64,000 bases of DNA. Source: JANLVJ01 sp031363945 (GTDB lineage Bacteria > Bacteroidota > Bacteroidia > Sphingobacteriales > Sphingobacteriaceae). The stretch lies in NCBI GenBank assembly GCA_031363945.1, contig JANLVJ010000073.1, positions 1 through 64,000 on the forward strand. The letters run 5' to 3'. Positions 7,410 to 17,052 of this stretch are shown in pieces. Each line of letters begins with the position of its first letter. The first letter of the stretch is position 1. Position numbers and translations under genes: made by a program. The notes under the pieces were generated by a model. It was not told the origin of the DNA, ran no database searches, and was given only the letters and a program-made list of their open reading frames with translations.

Positions 7410-10175
7410 ATGAGAAATTTCTTCCTGTTAATTCTCTGTTATATAATTTTTTCAGGCTCAGTAAAGGCTCAGGAAACTCATACCATCAGGGGAACAATCG
7501 TTGACTCCCTTGGCACCCCATTACCAGGAACAAGTATAAAGCTCTTCTCATTAACAGATACTCTGGCTACAGCAGCCATTGCTGATGGAACTTTTATAAT
7601 TAAGAATATCCATACAGGTCAATTCCAGCTACTGTTCACCCTCATCGGATTCGAAGGTCTCAGACGGCGTTATACGATTGATCGTTCAACTCCTTTTTCG
7701 GTTTTGGAGCCTATCAAACTCGCTGTATCAAGCAGGGTCCTGAAAGGTGTTACTGTCACGGCAGTAAATGCAGTTGAAATTAAGGAAGACACCATCGAAT
7801 ATAAGGCCAGCGCCTATAAAGTCAGGCCCGGGTCTCCGGTTGAAGAGCTCATTCGCAAATTACCTGGGGTTATCATTGATAAAGATGGCAATATTACTGC
7901 TCAAGGTCAGCAGGTTACAAAAATCAGGGTAAATGGCAAAGACTTTTTTGCGGGCGATGTGCAGACGGCAACTAAAAATATTCCTGCAGATATCATTGAC
8001 AAGCTTCAAATTATCGATGATTATGGTGACCAGGCTAATATAACGGGGATTAAAACAGGTGATCCTGAGAAAATTCTTAACCTACAGATTCGCAAAGACC
8101 GAAACAAAGGATATTTTATGCAGGGTCTGCTCGGCATCGGTAATGATGGCCGCTATATTGGCAATCTGTCAGCTTTTAGTTTTCAGGATCATCGTCAGCT
8201 TTCAATTCTGGGTACATTAAATAATACCAACCTGAGTTCATTTAAAATGGGATCAGCCAGTTCTTCATCTTCCCAAAATGCAAATGGGATTGCAATAACA
8301 AAATCAATTGGCACAAATTATCGGGATACCTGGGGTAAGCATATGACCGTATATGGGAGTTTTAGCTTTTCAGATCAGAATACAAAAACACTGAACAGCT
8401 TGAATCAACAAACTTTTTTCCAGCAGAATGCCCGTATCAGGAGTCAGCAAAATGCACAGAATGCAGGAAGTGTAAATCATAGATTTAGTTTTAACATGGA
8501 GTATAAGCCAGATACCCTTAACTATTTGAAAATTACTCCTGGCATAACCTATACAGTTAATAGTACCGATATAGCCGGCAATTCTTCTACTCATTACCTG
8601 CCGACTGGCTCATTCAGGCTTTCAAAGAAGGATTCTCTTTTAAATTCTACTGGTAAAAATCTTTCACATGTTAACAGTGCATCACCAGATGCGAATCTAG
8701 TGGTCTTATATAACCACAGGTTTCATAAGAAAGGTAGAAATTTTAGTGCGAATGTAAATCTTGGTATTTCCCAATCAATGAACAGTAGTACAGTTGATAG
8801 CCGTATCATGCAGGTTGATTCTCTAGGTAATAGTAGTCAGACCCGGCAAAACCAGCATATCAATGATCGTAATAAAAATTCTTCGGAGTCTGTCAGGCTC
8901 TCCTATACTGAACCGCTGGGTAAGGTCGATATGCTTGAGTTCAATTATAACCTGAACAATTCAACGAATAGAAACCAGCATAGTACTCAGAATATTGATC
9001 CTATTACCAGTCAGCCATACCGCATCGATTCATTGAGCAATGATTATAACTATCAGTTTATTACTAATAGGATAGGTGTGAATTACCGGGTGATTACCAA
9101 AAAGTATAATTACCTGATCGGACTGGCTGCCCAGCCTACATTACTACAGGGTGAGTCATTAACCAGAAGCCTAAAAACCAGTAATTCAAGTTTTACTATT
9201 TTTCCAGTTGCACGATTTGTATATGATTTCTCAAAAGGGCATTCATTTACTTTCAGGTATAATGGCAGCAGTAATCAGCCATCTTTTTCCCAGTTACAGC
9301 CAGTTACAGACCGGTCCAATCCGCTGGACCCGGTTACAGGCAATCCTTTTCTGAAGGCAGAATTTCAAAACAGCTTTTCATTCAGATATAATGCCTATGA
9401 TTATAAAAGTGGTAATATTCTATTTGCAAATCTATCGTTCAATCAGGTCCAACATAAAATTGTCAGTAATTCAATTTCACGTGGTGATACGGTTTATACC
9501 TTATACCGTAATGCCAATGGTTATTATAGTGTTAACGGATTTTATAATTATTCTAAACCGTTTGACTCGCGGCGTTATACAGCCTCACTAAGTGGAAATG
9601 TCAATTATGCGAATAATCTATCATATGTGAATGATCTTGAGAACACCGGGCATTCATGGGTTTTCAGCCCTACCGTTAAATTCAGGCTTGATCTTGACAC
9701 CCTGATGGATTCAGAGATAAGCGCCAATTATACAATCAATAAAACAAAATATTCAATTCCATCACCAGCCAATACCAATGCCCGTACATGGGTATTTGCT
9801 CTGAATGGTCGTAATTATTTTTTTAAAGACTGGATACTCGGATATGATCTTAGCAAAACGCTGAATAATGGTTTCAGCACAACGGTAAATGCTAATCCTA
9901 CAATCCTGAACCTATACATAGAAAGGCAATTTCTAAAAAAGAATATGGCTTCGCTTCGAATCCAGGCCTTCGATTTATTCAATCAGAATACAGGAATTTC
10001 TCGTATAGTATCTGCAAATTCAATTACCGATAACAGAGTTAACAGGTTGGCCCGATATTTTTTACTTAGTTTTTCACTGCGCTGGCAAAAGTTTGCCGGG
10101 AAGATGCCTGATCAGGATAATCAGGAGCATCGCAGGGATGAGAACAGGCCCGGTTCAGAGCACAGGCATTTTTAG
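7410..10175 (+). CDS. Outer-membrane beta-barrel protein with CarboxypepD_reg-like N-terminus
   Basis: TonB-receptor-like outer-membrane protein. The ATG at 7410 is preferred over one at 7311 because it starts a proper signal peptide (MRNFFLLILCYIIFSG, cleavage after VKAQ). Next is an Ig-like CarboxypepD_reg domain (HTIRGTIVDSLGTPLPG), then a plug-like segment (EELIRKLPGVIIDKDGNI, VRVNGKDFF-type motif as KIRVNGKDFFAGD), then a large barrel of the OMP_b-brl_3 kind. The C-terminal tail is rich in Asp, Arg and His. No SusD partner lies nearby, so this is probably not a glycan-uptake SusC. Substrate unknown. Confidence 0.85.
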   Translation: MRNFFLLILCYIIFSGSVKAQETHTIRGTIVDSLGTPLPGTSIKLFSLTDTLATAAIADGTFIIKNIHTGQFQLLFTLIGFEGLRRRYTIDRSTPFSVLEPIKLAVSSRVLKGVTVTAVNAVEIKEDTIEYKASAYKVRPGSPVEELIRKLPGVIIDKDGNITAQGQQVTKIRVNGKDFFAGDVQTATKNIPADIIDKLQIIDDYGDQANITGIKTGDPEKILNLQIRKDRNKGYFMQGLLGIGNDGRYIGNLSAFSFQDHRQLSILGTLNNTNLSSFKMGSASSSSSQNANGIAITKSIGTNYRDTWGKHMTVYGSFSFSDQNTKTLNSLNQQTFFQQNARIRSQQNAQNAGSVNHRFSFNMEYKPDTLNYLKITPGITYTVNSTDIAGNSSTHYLPTGSFRLSKKDSLLNSTGKNLSHVNSASPDANLVVLYNHRFHKKGRNFSANVNLGISQSMNSSTVDSRIMQVDSLGNSSQTRQNQHINDRNKNSSESVRLSYTEPLGKVDMLEFNYNLNNSTNRNQHSTQNIDPITSQPYRIDSLSNDYNYQFITNRIGVNYRVITKKYNYLIGLAAQPTLLQGESLTRSLKTSNSSFTIFPVARFVYDFSKGHSFTFRYNGSSNQPSFSQLQPVTDRSNPLDPVTGNPFLKAEFQNSFSFRYNAYDYKSGNILFANLSFNQVQHKIVSNSISRGDTVYTLYRNANGYYSVNGFYNYSKPFDSRRYTASLSGNVNYANNLSYVNDLENTGHSWVFSPTVKFRLDLDTLMDSEISANYTINKTKYSIPSPANTNARTWVFALNGRNYFFKDWILGYDLSKTLNNGFSTTVNANPTILNLYIERQFLKKNMASLRIQAFDLFNQNTGISRIVSANSITDNRVNRLARYFLLSFSLRWQKFAGKMPDQDNQEHRRDENRPGSEHRHF

Positions 10176-10197
10176 TTTTTTATCAACTGAATTAATA

Positions 10198-10205
10198 TAG
10201 ATTTG
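10198..10205 (+). promoter_or_regulatory. Bacteroidota -7 element for sucD
   Basis: TAGATTTG matches TAnnTTTG and ends 17 bases before the sucD ATG. The -33 region is only T-rich, not a clear TTTG. Confidence 0.45.
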
Positions 10206-10222
10206 CAGTACAAGCAAGAATT

Positions 10223-11110
10223 ATGAGCATATTGGTTAATAAGCATTCTAAAGTCATCGTTCAGGGATTTACTGGAACAGAGGGAACCTATCATGCAAGT
10301 CAGATGATAGAATATGGAACTCAGGTTATGGGTGGTGTTACCCCTGGTAAAGGTGGACAGCAGCATCTTGACCGTCCGGTATTTAACACGGTTGAGGAGG
10401 CTGTTAAACGCACAGGTGCAGATGTGTCTATCATATTTGTGCCTCCTGCATTTGCTGCTGATGCAATTATGGAAGCTGCCAATGCCGGTATTAAAATTAT
10501 TGTTTGTATAACAGAAGGCATTCCTACCCGCGATATGATCGCTGTAAAAGAATACCTGAAAGACAAAGCCAGTCGTCTGATTGGGCCCAATTGTCCAGGA
10601 ATTATCACCGCCGGAGAAACGAAAATTGGTATTATGCCAGGTTTTATTTTCAAAAAGGGTCATATTGGTATTGTTTCTAAATCAGGAACACTGACATACG
10701 AAGCTGTAGATCAGATTACCCGTCAGGGTCTGGGTCAGTCAACTGCTATCGGGATTGGGGGTGATCCAATTATTGGTACAACTACAAAAGAAGCTGTTGA
10801 GCTTTTGATGAATGATCCTGATACCCATGGTATTATCATGATTGGTGAAATTGGTGGTGGTATGGAAGCTGAGGCAGCCTACTGGATCAGAGACCATGGT
10901 ACCAAGCCTGTAGTTGGTTTTATCGCTGGTCAGACTGCGCCCCCTGGTCGTAGAATGGGTCATGCAGGTGCTATTGTAGATGGTGCTGAAGATACGGCTG
11001 CTGCCAAGATGAAAATCATGCGTGAATGTGGTATTCATGTCGTTGATTCTCCTGCTTTTATCGGCCAGATGATGGCAGATGTACTCAAAAAAGCAGGAAT
11101 TACGCAATAA
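10223..11110 (+). CDS. sucD: Succinyl-CoA ligase (ADP-forming) subunit alpha
   Basis: With SucC it interconverts succinyl-CoA and succinate with ATP formation in the TCA cycle. The 295 residues include the CoA-binding Rossmann part (VIVQGFTGTEGTYH and GGVTPGKGG), the ligase domain (GPNCPGII, SKSGTLTYE, GIGGDP) and the phosphohistidine in GHAGAI near residue 246. sucC is not adjacent, which is common in Bacteroidota. It is followed after 15 bases by a FabG-type reductase on the same strand. Confidence 0.97.
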   Translation: MSILVNKHSKVIVQGFTGTEGTYHASQMIEYGTQVMGGVTPGKGGQQHLDRPVFNTVEEAVKRTGADVSIIFVPPAFAADAIMEAANAGIKIIVCITEGIPTRDMIAVKEYLKDKASRLIGPNCPGIITAGETKIGIMPGFIFKKGHIGIVSKSGTLTYEAVDQITRQGLGQSTAIGIGGDPIIGTTTKEAVELLMNDPDTHGIIMIGEIGGGMEAEAAYWIRDHGTKPVVGFIAGQTAPPGRRMGHAGAIVDGAEDTAAAKMKIMRECGIHVVDSPAFIGQMMADVLKKAGITQ

Positions 11111-11125
11111 GCTGATAATAACAGA

Positions 11126-11872
11126 ATGAAATTACTTGAAAATAAAGTAGCCCTTATAACCGGGGCCTCAAAAGGAATAGGTAGAGGTATTGCTGAGTTT
11201 TTTGTTAGACATGGTGCCAGAGTGGCTTTTACCTTCCTGTCATCAGTTGAGAAGGGTGAATCACTTGAAACAGAGCTGGCGACTGGCGGTTCACAGGTGA
11301 AAGGGTATCGTTCAGATGCTTCGAATTACCAGGCTGCTGAAGAACTTATTGCCTCAGTGCTTAAAGATTTCGGGCGCCTGGATATTGTTGTCAATAATGC
11401 AGGAATCACCCGTGATGGTTTGTTGATGCGTATGAGTGAGCAGCAATGGGATGAAGTAATCACAACAAATCTTAAATCAGTTTTTAATATTTCAAAGGCT
11501 GCCTGCAAGCCGATGATGAAACAAAGAAATGGTGTATTTATTCACCTGAGCTCTGTGGTGGGTATCAGTGGTAATGCCGGGCAGTCAAATTACGCAGCCA
11601 GTAAGGCCGGAATGATAGGCTTTTCGAAATCACTGGCACTAGAGCTTGGTTCAAGAAATATCAGATCGAATGTTATTGCGCCTGGCTTGATTAGAACTGA
11701 AATGACAGATATTCTGCCTGCTTCAACAACTGATGAATGGATAAAAAACATTCCACTTAACAGAATGGGCGAAGCATCAGATGTGGCAAATCTGGCAGTT
11801 TTTCTCGCCTCAGACATGGCAAGCTATATTAGCGGTCAGGTTATTACTGTATGTGGCGGACTGCTAACATGA
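11126..11872 (+). CDS. fabG: 3-oxoacyl-ACP reductase (SDR family)
   Basis: NADPH-dependent reduction of 3-oxoacyl-ACP in fatty acid synthesis is the likely role. The 248-residue classical short-chain dehydrogenase has the cofactor motif TGASKGIG near residues 14-21, the NNAG motif, and the catalytic Tyr and Lys in NYAASKAG near 155 and 159. MSEQQWDEVI and the RSNVIAPGLIRTEMT tail resemble FabG. It follows sucD by 15 bases. Another SDR activity cannot be excluded, as paralogues are common. Confidence 0.85.
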   Translation: MKLLENKVALITGASKGIGRGIAEFFVRHGARVAFTFLSSVEKGESLETELATGGSQVKGYRSDASNYQAAEELIASVLKDFGRLDIVVNNAGITRDGLLMRMSEQQWDEVITTNLKSVFNISKAACKPMMKQRNGVFIHLSSVVGISGNAGQSNYAASKAGMIGFSKSLALELGSRNIRSNVIAPGLIRTEMTDILPASTTDEWIKNIPLNRMGEASDVANLAVFLASDMASYISGQVITVCGGLLT

Positions 11873-11920
11873 CAATAGCAGTTGCTTAATTAAGAAGCAT
11901 AAATAAATACCTGGATACCG

Positions 11921-13996
11921 ATGACACTCGTATTTAATTCGCTATCACCCTGGTATTTTCTATTTTGTATTCTTGGAGGGCTGGCTTATGCCAGTTTTTT
12001 ATACACGAGAAATCAAAATTTTTCAAAACCGGTAAGGATAAGCCTTGCAACCTTACGGGTAGTTGTAATTACTTTGCTGCTTGTTTTAATACTTAATCCA
12101 TTGTTTAAGAATAGTGAGGTTAAGCTTGAAAAGCCTGTGCTTGTTATTGCCCAGGATCATTCATCATCTATAAATACAGCCCTTCATAAAGGCTCAGCAA
12201 ATGCCTATCAGCAGGCAATGCTCGGTCTTGAAAAGCAGCTTGGTCAGCATTATTCAGTTAAATCATATTCATTTGGCACCTCTCTTCGTAAGGGGCTTGA
12301 TTTTCATTATACTGACAAGGCAACTGATTTTTCTTCACTCCTGGCAGAATTAGCAAAAAAATATGAAAATCAAAACCTCGGCGCGGTTATCGTAGCATCT
12401 GACGGCATCTATAACCGGGGACCTGATCCGGTTTATGCTATAAAAAACTTTCATGCTCCTTTTTACACGATCGCTCTCGGTGATTCAATCCAGGCAAAAG
12501 ATCTGGCTATAGATGATGTAGAATATAATAACCTGGTTTATCAGGGTGATAAATTTCAATTAAAAGTTAATATCGAGGCGCATCAATTACAGGGTCGGTC
12601 AAGCAGAATAACAGTCAGATCAGCAGGTATAGTGCTTTATTCAAGCCCAATAAGTATTAAATCTTCACATTTCATTAGTCAGATTCCGCTTTTTCTTGAT
12701 GCAGCTAGTCAGGGATTCAAAAAAATTACGGTAACCCTTGACCCTGTTGCGGGAGAAGTAACATTGAAAAATAATGAGAAGACTATAGTGGTAGAAGTTA
12801 TCAAGGGGAAGCTTAAAATCTTGCTTGTTTCAGGTTCACCTCATCCGGATCTATCTGCAATAAAGCAGGCGATGGAGACCTTTAGAAATGATGAGGTTGT
12901 ACTGAAAACAGCTTCAGAACCAAGTGATATTGATACAAAAGGCTATGATCTGATAATTTTAGATCAGCTTCCATCTTTTACCTCACCTGTCAGTCATGGT
13001 TGGTCAACAATTATTGATGGCAGTATACCAGTCTGGTTCATTGTTGGAAGTCAGACCGATGTCGTAAAATTAAACGCAATTCAGAAAGGAATATTTATAA
13101 CCCCAGGAGCAGAGTTATCATCAGAGCTACCTGCTCAGGTATCACCAAATTTTAATGCCTTTGTAATAAGCGATTCGTTGAAATCATCAATAAATCAGTT
13201 TCCACCCTTGGTTGGTCCGTCAGCATACCAGGTTTTCAACGCATCGGCAGTTGTCGTCAGCCAGCCCCAGCAAAATGTGCTTAAAGCCCAGCCATTATTC
13301 TTTGTCACTGAACTTAATGATCACAAAACAGGTTATCTGATGGGTTCTGGTATCTGGCGCTGGAGACTGACAGATTTTGAGAGGAATAACAACCATCATG
13401 CTACAAATGAGCTTTTTGGCAAATTCGTGCAGTTTTTGACCGCCAAGGAAGATAAACGCCGGTTTAGAATCAGTATGCCCGAACGCATTCTAAATGAAGA
13501 TGTTCCAATTATTTTCGATGGGTTTCTCTTTAATGAGAGTTATGAACCTGTCACAAGTGCCGACGTGATGCTTGAGGCCATTAATAGTTCGGGAAAAACG
13601 TACCGCTTTGTATTTACGAAAAGCAGCAGTTCTTACAGACTGGAAATTGCCAGCCTTCCTGCGGGTGATTACTCTTATCATGCTTCAGTCACTGGCATGC
13701 CAAAACTCGAAGCATCTGGCAAATTTATAATCAAGGCCCTGCTCTTAGAAGAATTGAGCCTGACTGCAAATCATAATTTACTCTATCAGCTTGCCTTCAA
13801 AACTGGGGGCAAAATGGTTTATCCTGCTACAATTAATTCTTTACCTGACTTGATTCAGCACAATGATCTTATAAAAATGCAGAGTCATGAAGTTCGTTCA
13901 GTCAGTGAATTCATCTCGATCAGGCTTTTGGCTTTTATACTGCTGTTATTCCTGTCTTTGGAATGGGGAATCAGAAAATGGAATGGGGTATACTAG
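11921..13996 (+). CDS. Large membrane protein with degenerate von Willebrand A-like domain
   Basis: A 691-residue protein. Two N-terminal helices (about residues 8-26 and 42-62) are followed by a large segment with a VWA-like start (VLVIAQDHSSSI, then VIVASDGIYNRG), where the usual DxSxS is represented by DHSSS. A second alpha/beta section (KILLVSGSPHPD, YDLIILDQLPSF) resembles a glutamine-amidotransferase-like fold. It ends with a helix near residues 665-683 (LLAFILLLFLSLEWGI) at the C-terminus. The layout matches a Bacteroidota family of batA/BatB-like membrane proteins of unknown function. It overlaps the convergent ftsB-like gene by four bases. Confidence 0.75.
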   Translation: MTLVFNSLSPWYFLFCILGGLAYASFLYTRNQNFSKPVRISLATLRVVVITLLLVLILNPLFKNSEVKLEKPVLVIAQDHSSSINTALHKGSANAYQQAMLGLEKQLGQHYSVKSYSFGTSLRKGLDFHYTDKATDFSSLLAELAKKYENQNLGAVIVASDGIYNRGPDPVYAIKNFHAPFYTIALGDSIQAKDLAIDDVEYNNLVYQGDKFQLKVNIEAHQLQGRSSRITVRSAGIVLYSSPISIKSSHFISQIPLFLDAASQGFKKITVTLDPVAGEVTLKNNEKTIVVEVIKGKLKILLVSGSPHPDLSAIKQAMETFRNDEVVLKTASEPSDIDTKGYDLIILDQLPSFTSPVSHGWSTIIDGSIPVWFIVGSQTDVVKLNAIQKGIFITPGAELSSELPAQVSPNFNAFVISDSLKSSINQFPPLVGPSAYQVFNASAVVVSQPQQNVLKAQPLFFVTELNDHKTGYLMGSGIWRWRLTDFERNNNHHATNELFGKFVQFLTAKEDKRRFRISMPERILNEDVPIIFDGFLFNESYEPVTSADVMLEAINSSGKTYRFVFTKSSSSYRLEIASLPAGDYSYHASVTGMPKLEASGKFIIKALLLEELSLTANHNLLYQLAFKTGGKMVYPATINSLPDLIQHNDLIKMQSHEVRSVSEFISIRLLAFILLLFLSLEWGIRKWNGVY

Positions 13997-14337
13997 AAAA
14001 ATGCTTTAATCTTTTTGAAGAATGTTGGTTTTTCCTGAACAGGAGCCTTTTCATTAATAATAACGAAAACTTCCTCATTATCTTTCTTCATCAGGTATTT
14101 TTCCCGGGCTAGTTTTTCAAGTTTAGCCTTATCAATAGAAATATCAGCCAGGTTCTTTTTAATGTCTGCCGTCTGTTTAATAAAATAAGCCTTTTCTTTT
14201 TGCAAGGTGGCAATTTGATTTTTTTGGCTTAGCTGACTGAAAAAATCATCCTTATCTAAAAAGCCCATCCAGACTACAAAACAAATCGCTGTTAATATAT
14301 ACCTGTTTTTTAGAAGGATCAAAATTGATTGATACAT
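13993..14337 (-). CDS. FtsB/DivIC-like septum formation initiator protein
   Basis: A short bitopic protein of about 114 residues. A transmembrane helix (about residues 12-28, YILTAICFVVWMGFL) is followed by a coiled coil (LSQKNQIATLQKEKAYFIKQ to LEKLAREKYLMKK), ending with the KDNEEVFVI segment typical of the family. FtsB/DivIC proteins bridge early and late division proteins with FtsL and FtsQ. The start at 14337 (ATG) is chosen; a TTG 21 bases upstream is less likely. In many Bacteroidota this gene neighbours eno, which here lies about 7 kb away. Confidence 0.85.
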   Translation of the reverse strand: MYQSILILLKNRYILTAICFVVWMGFLDKDDFFSQLSQKNQIATLQKEKAYFIKQTADIKKNLADISIDKAKLEKLAREKYLMKKDNEEVFVIINEKAPVQEKPTFFKKIKAFF

Positions 14338-14467
14338 ACTGCAAAGATTGTTAAACAAATATTAGTAATTAGAATTTAATATCTGGTAAAACTGTGAAAA
14401 ATCATTGAGTTACTGATAACTAAGGTTCATAACCCCAATAATTTAACCCCTGACCCATTAAACTTAT

Positions 14468-14959
14468 TTATTTAACGATGCCAATAGATTTGCTCAGGGG
14501 CAGACGGTAAAAATCCATCGTCTGGGAGATAAATTTAAAGTGCCAGTATCCTTTTACTCTTAATGTATTGGGCGAGGTCAAATATGCGTATGAATCCCAT
14601 TCTCGGCCAGTACGTGCATCATAAATAATCCCGTTTTCATAAGTCGAAGTTCTTTTTACATACGTCAGGTTACGAACAACTTCTAATCCTAAAATATGCC
14701 TCGTTCTAAGAGCTGGCACTTGATTGTATTTATCAAGCCTTGATTTCATATCACGGGTTTTATCATCGCTATCATTAAACCACAGAATACGGGCATTATA
14801 TTCATTCCCGGTTTTATATACAAGCACAATAAGGTTTTTTTTTGCAACTATCCATTCTCCTGTTATAGGCTCAGTAAACTTTTGCTGCCCAAAAGCAGTA
14901 ACGCCTGAAAGCAGCACAATAAGTAAGATCGTAATCAGTAAGGCTTTTTTTTCTGGCAT
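14468..14959 (-). CDS. DUF2147 family secreted protein
   Basis: Preprotein of about 163 residues from the ATG at 14959, which begins a clean signal peptide (MPEKKALLITILLIVLLSG, cleavage after TAFG). The mature part has the DUF2147 layout: GEWIV at the start, then IYKTG-like VYKTGNEYNARILWF, PALRTRHILGL, NGIIYDARTGREW and LRVKGYW. These are small lipocalin-like beta proteins exported to the periplasm; their role is not established. It is transcribed divergently from the small membrane protein and efflux operon. Confidence 0.88.
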   Translation of the reverse strand: MPEKKALLITILLIVLLSGVTAFGQQKFTEPITGEWIVAKKNLIVLVYKTGNEYNARILWFNDSDDKTRDMKSRLDKYNQVPALRTRHILGLEVVRNLTYVKRTSTYENGIIYDARTGREWDSYAYLTSPNTLRVKGYWHFKFISQTMDFYRLPLSKSIGIVK

Positions 14960-15059
14960 TGAGTTAAAACAAATAATACGGTACAAGTTTGATCTCGGCA
15001 CTAAATCTTCGAAATTTACATAGTGATTTTATAATAATGTAAACACAGTTATTCTTTAA

Positions 15060-15067
15060 TATCTTTG
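15060..15067 (+). promoter_or_regulatory. Bacteroidota -7 element upstream of the small membrane protein and efflux operon
   Basis: TATCTTTG is an exact TAnnTTTG match. It ends 12 bases before the ATG at 15080, and an in-frame TTG at 15065 falls inside it, which rules out that TTG as a start if the promoter is real. Confidence 0.5.
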
Positions 15068-15079
15068 CGGCAGAATAAT

Positions 15080-15544
15080 ATGACTGATTATCTAAAAATA
15101 TGCGAATTAAGAAAGGCAGCGTTGCTTTTTATCTCCGCATTTTATTTTATTTTTTCTATAAGCTTTCTTTTCTTTCAACAGTCAAAGAATTCACTCTCTT
15201 TCAGAACCGGACAATTATCTTCACAGCCTGACATTTCTTTAAATAAAACAAACCTGTTTACAGCTTCTGTAATCTTTACAGATGCAGAAAGTTTAGTTTC
15301 AAAATCACAGCATGGTTTAACTTCATCTGTCAGCAATGTATCAGTTCATAAGGTTTATCGCCACCGTCAGCGGTATGATTTAGGAAGCCGCAGCCAGTAC
15401 TCAAAAATGTTGCTGTTTGCTGTTTTCGTTCTTTTTGCTCCTTTAATTCTAGCGATCAATAATCTCATACATCGTAACAATCACTTCTTTTCATTATTTG
15501 TTTCTTTCCCGTTTTTTCTCTCTATTACGAGTCTTCGTATCTGA
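15080..15544 (+). CDS. Hypothetical small membrane protein preceding the efflux operon
   Basis: About 154 residues from the ATG at 15080. It has an N-terminal hydrophobic segment (ALLFISAFYFIFSISFLFF), a polar middle with His/Arg (VHKVYRHRQRYD), and two hydrophobic stretches near the C-terminus (MLLFAVFVLFAPLILAI and FFSLFVSFPFFLSI). I do not recognise the family. It has its own promoter candidate and lies 114 bases before the TolC-like gene on the same strand, so it may be the first gene of that operon. The low conservation I can judge makes it uncertain. Confidence 0.5.
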   Translation: MTDYLKICELRKAALLFISAFYFIFSISFLFFQQSKNSLSFRTGQLSSQPDISLNKTNLFTASVIFTDAESLVSKSQHGLTSSVSNVSVHKVYRHRQRYDLGSRSQYSKMLLFAVFVLFAPLILAINNLIHRNNHFFSLFVSFPFFLSITSLRI

Positions 15545-15658
15545 TGCTTCTGTCCTGTTTAATTTAAAACAGTGATTAAACATCATCATTCTCTAATCAT
15601 CCACTTTTTGATGTAGGTGGTCTCAATTCCTATTTTTTCTGCTTAAATATCATCATTC

Positions 15659-17047
15659 ATGAAAGGTTTTAAAGAACTCCTTTTAGGCGTAATGTTATCA
15701 TTCCCGATAGTATCTTATGCCCAGATTACCGAAAAGCCGGTACATCTACTAAATCTATTGCAGCAGGTGCATCTGCATGCTCCTCAACTAAAGACCGATT
15801 CTGCAGCCATTTTAATTCGCCGGGCTGAAGCAAATGAGGTAAAATCTGCTTGGCTCCCTGATTTAAAACTGAGCTACCAGGCTGATCTGGGAACAAATAA
15901 TAATGTTGCTGGCCCTTATTTTGGTTTCGGTATGGTTCCATCAGACTCAAGGGGTGTGCGTACTAATTCAAATTCCAATACGGCACTTGCTAATCTTGGA
16001 ATCGCATCCCTTGACTGGGAAGTTTATAATTTTGGTGCGTATCATGCCCAGAATCAGCTTGCTGCATCAAGGGTTCGGGTCGATGAAGCTTATTTCCAGC
16101 AATCCAAATACCAGCTTGATGGTTTTGCCATCAGCCACTATTTGCAACTACTGCGCCTTTATGAGTTTCTGTCCATTCAGAAACAAAATATCGCCAGAAA
16201 CCAGCAAATAATACATACAATCGTTGTTCTTGCCAGAAGTGGTTTACGTGCTGGAATAGATACAAGCATAGCTGGTGCAGAATTATCAAAAGCAAAACTT
16301 GTTTATATTGAACTGGATAATGTCTATAAGAATGAACAGCAAAATCTGGCCTTAATTACCGGACTTCCATCTCAAAACATTCAGCCTGATACAACCCTTG
16401 AAAATCAGTTAATGGGTAAATCATTTTATTTTACCTCTCTGGGTGCAGATAGTTCAAATCATCCACTAATTGCCTATTATAGAAGCCGGTACCAGCAAAG
16501 TCAGGCAGTTGAACAACTTACCAGAAAGAGTTATAATCCTAAGATCTCTATTGAAGCTGCAGCCTGGGGGCGGGGTTCAAGTATCGATGCCCATGATCAG
16601 TTCAATAGTTTCAATACCGGTTGGGGTTTTAACCGCTCAAACTATCTCGTAGGACTAGCCCTGTCATATAATCTGACTGATTTAAAGCGCAGGCAATTAA
16701 AATTAAAAACCAGAAAATTAGCCAGCAGCTACGCCTTGAAGCAACTTGATGAGCAAAAGGCAAGTCTTTCGGCTAGCAGTAATGAGGCAAGTACAGAACT
16801 TACAACTTCTATGAGCCGCCTTGATGAAATACCCGTACAGCTCAAAGCTGCACAAGATGCGTACCGGCAGAAATTCTCACTTTATAAAAACGGCCTGACC
16901 GATATCATTGAACTCGACGCATCTCTGAATGTGCTCTACAGGGCAGAAAATGATTATTCACGTGCTAAAAATCAGTTTGCCTTTGCCTTGTTTCAAAAGG
17001 CAATCACAGAAAACCAACTAGCCAAATTGTTAAATCTTTTAAATTAA
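15659..17047 (+). CDS. TolC family outer-membrane efflux protein
   Basis: Outer-membrane channel subunit of a tripartite efflux pump. The 462-residue protein has a signal peptide (MKGFKELLLGVMLSFPIVSYAQ) and two TolC-type helical repeats (AAILIRRAEANEVKSAWLPDLKLSYQ and the later SYNPKISIEAAAWG), each ending in a long amphipathic helix region (YRQKFSLYKNGLTDIIELDASL). It is five bases upstream of the RND gene, so translation is probably coupled. Substrate unknown. Confidence 0.92.
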   Translation: MKGFKELLLGVMLSFPIVSYAQITEKPVHLLNLLQQVHLHAPQLKTDSAAILIRRAEANEVKSAWLPDLKLSYQADLGTNNNVAGPYFGFGMVPSDSRGVRTNSNSNTALANLGIASLDWEVYNFGAYHAQNQLAASRVRVDEAYFQQSKYQLDGFAISHYLQLLRLYEFLSIQKQNIARNQQIIHTIVVLARSGLRAGIDTSIAGAELSKAKLVYIELDNVYKNEQQNLALITGLPSQNIQPDTTLENQLMGKSFYFTSLGADSSNHPLIAYYRSRYQQSQAVEQLTRKSYNPKISIEAAAWGRGSSIDAHDQFNSFNTGWGFNRSNYLVGLALSYNLTDLKRRQLKLKTRKLASSYALKQLDEQKASLSASSNEASTELTTSMSRLDEIPVQLKAAQDAYRQKFSLYKNGLTDIIELDASLNVLYRAENDYSRAKNQFAFALFQKAITENQLAKLLNLLN

Positions 17048-17052
17048 TTTCT

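Noticed and set aside
10172..11107. Minus-strand ORFs opposite sucD
   Set aside because: sucD is unmistakable, and the antisense proteins resemble no family.
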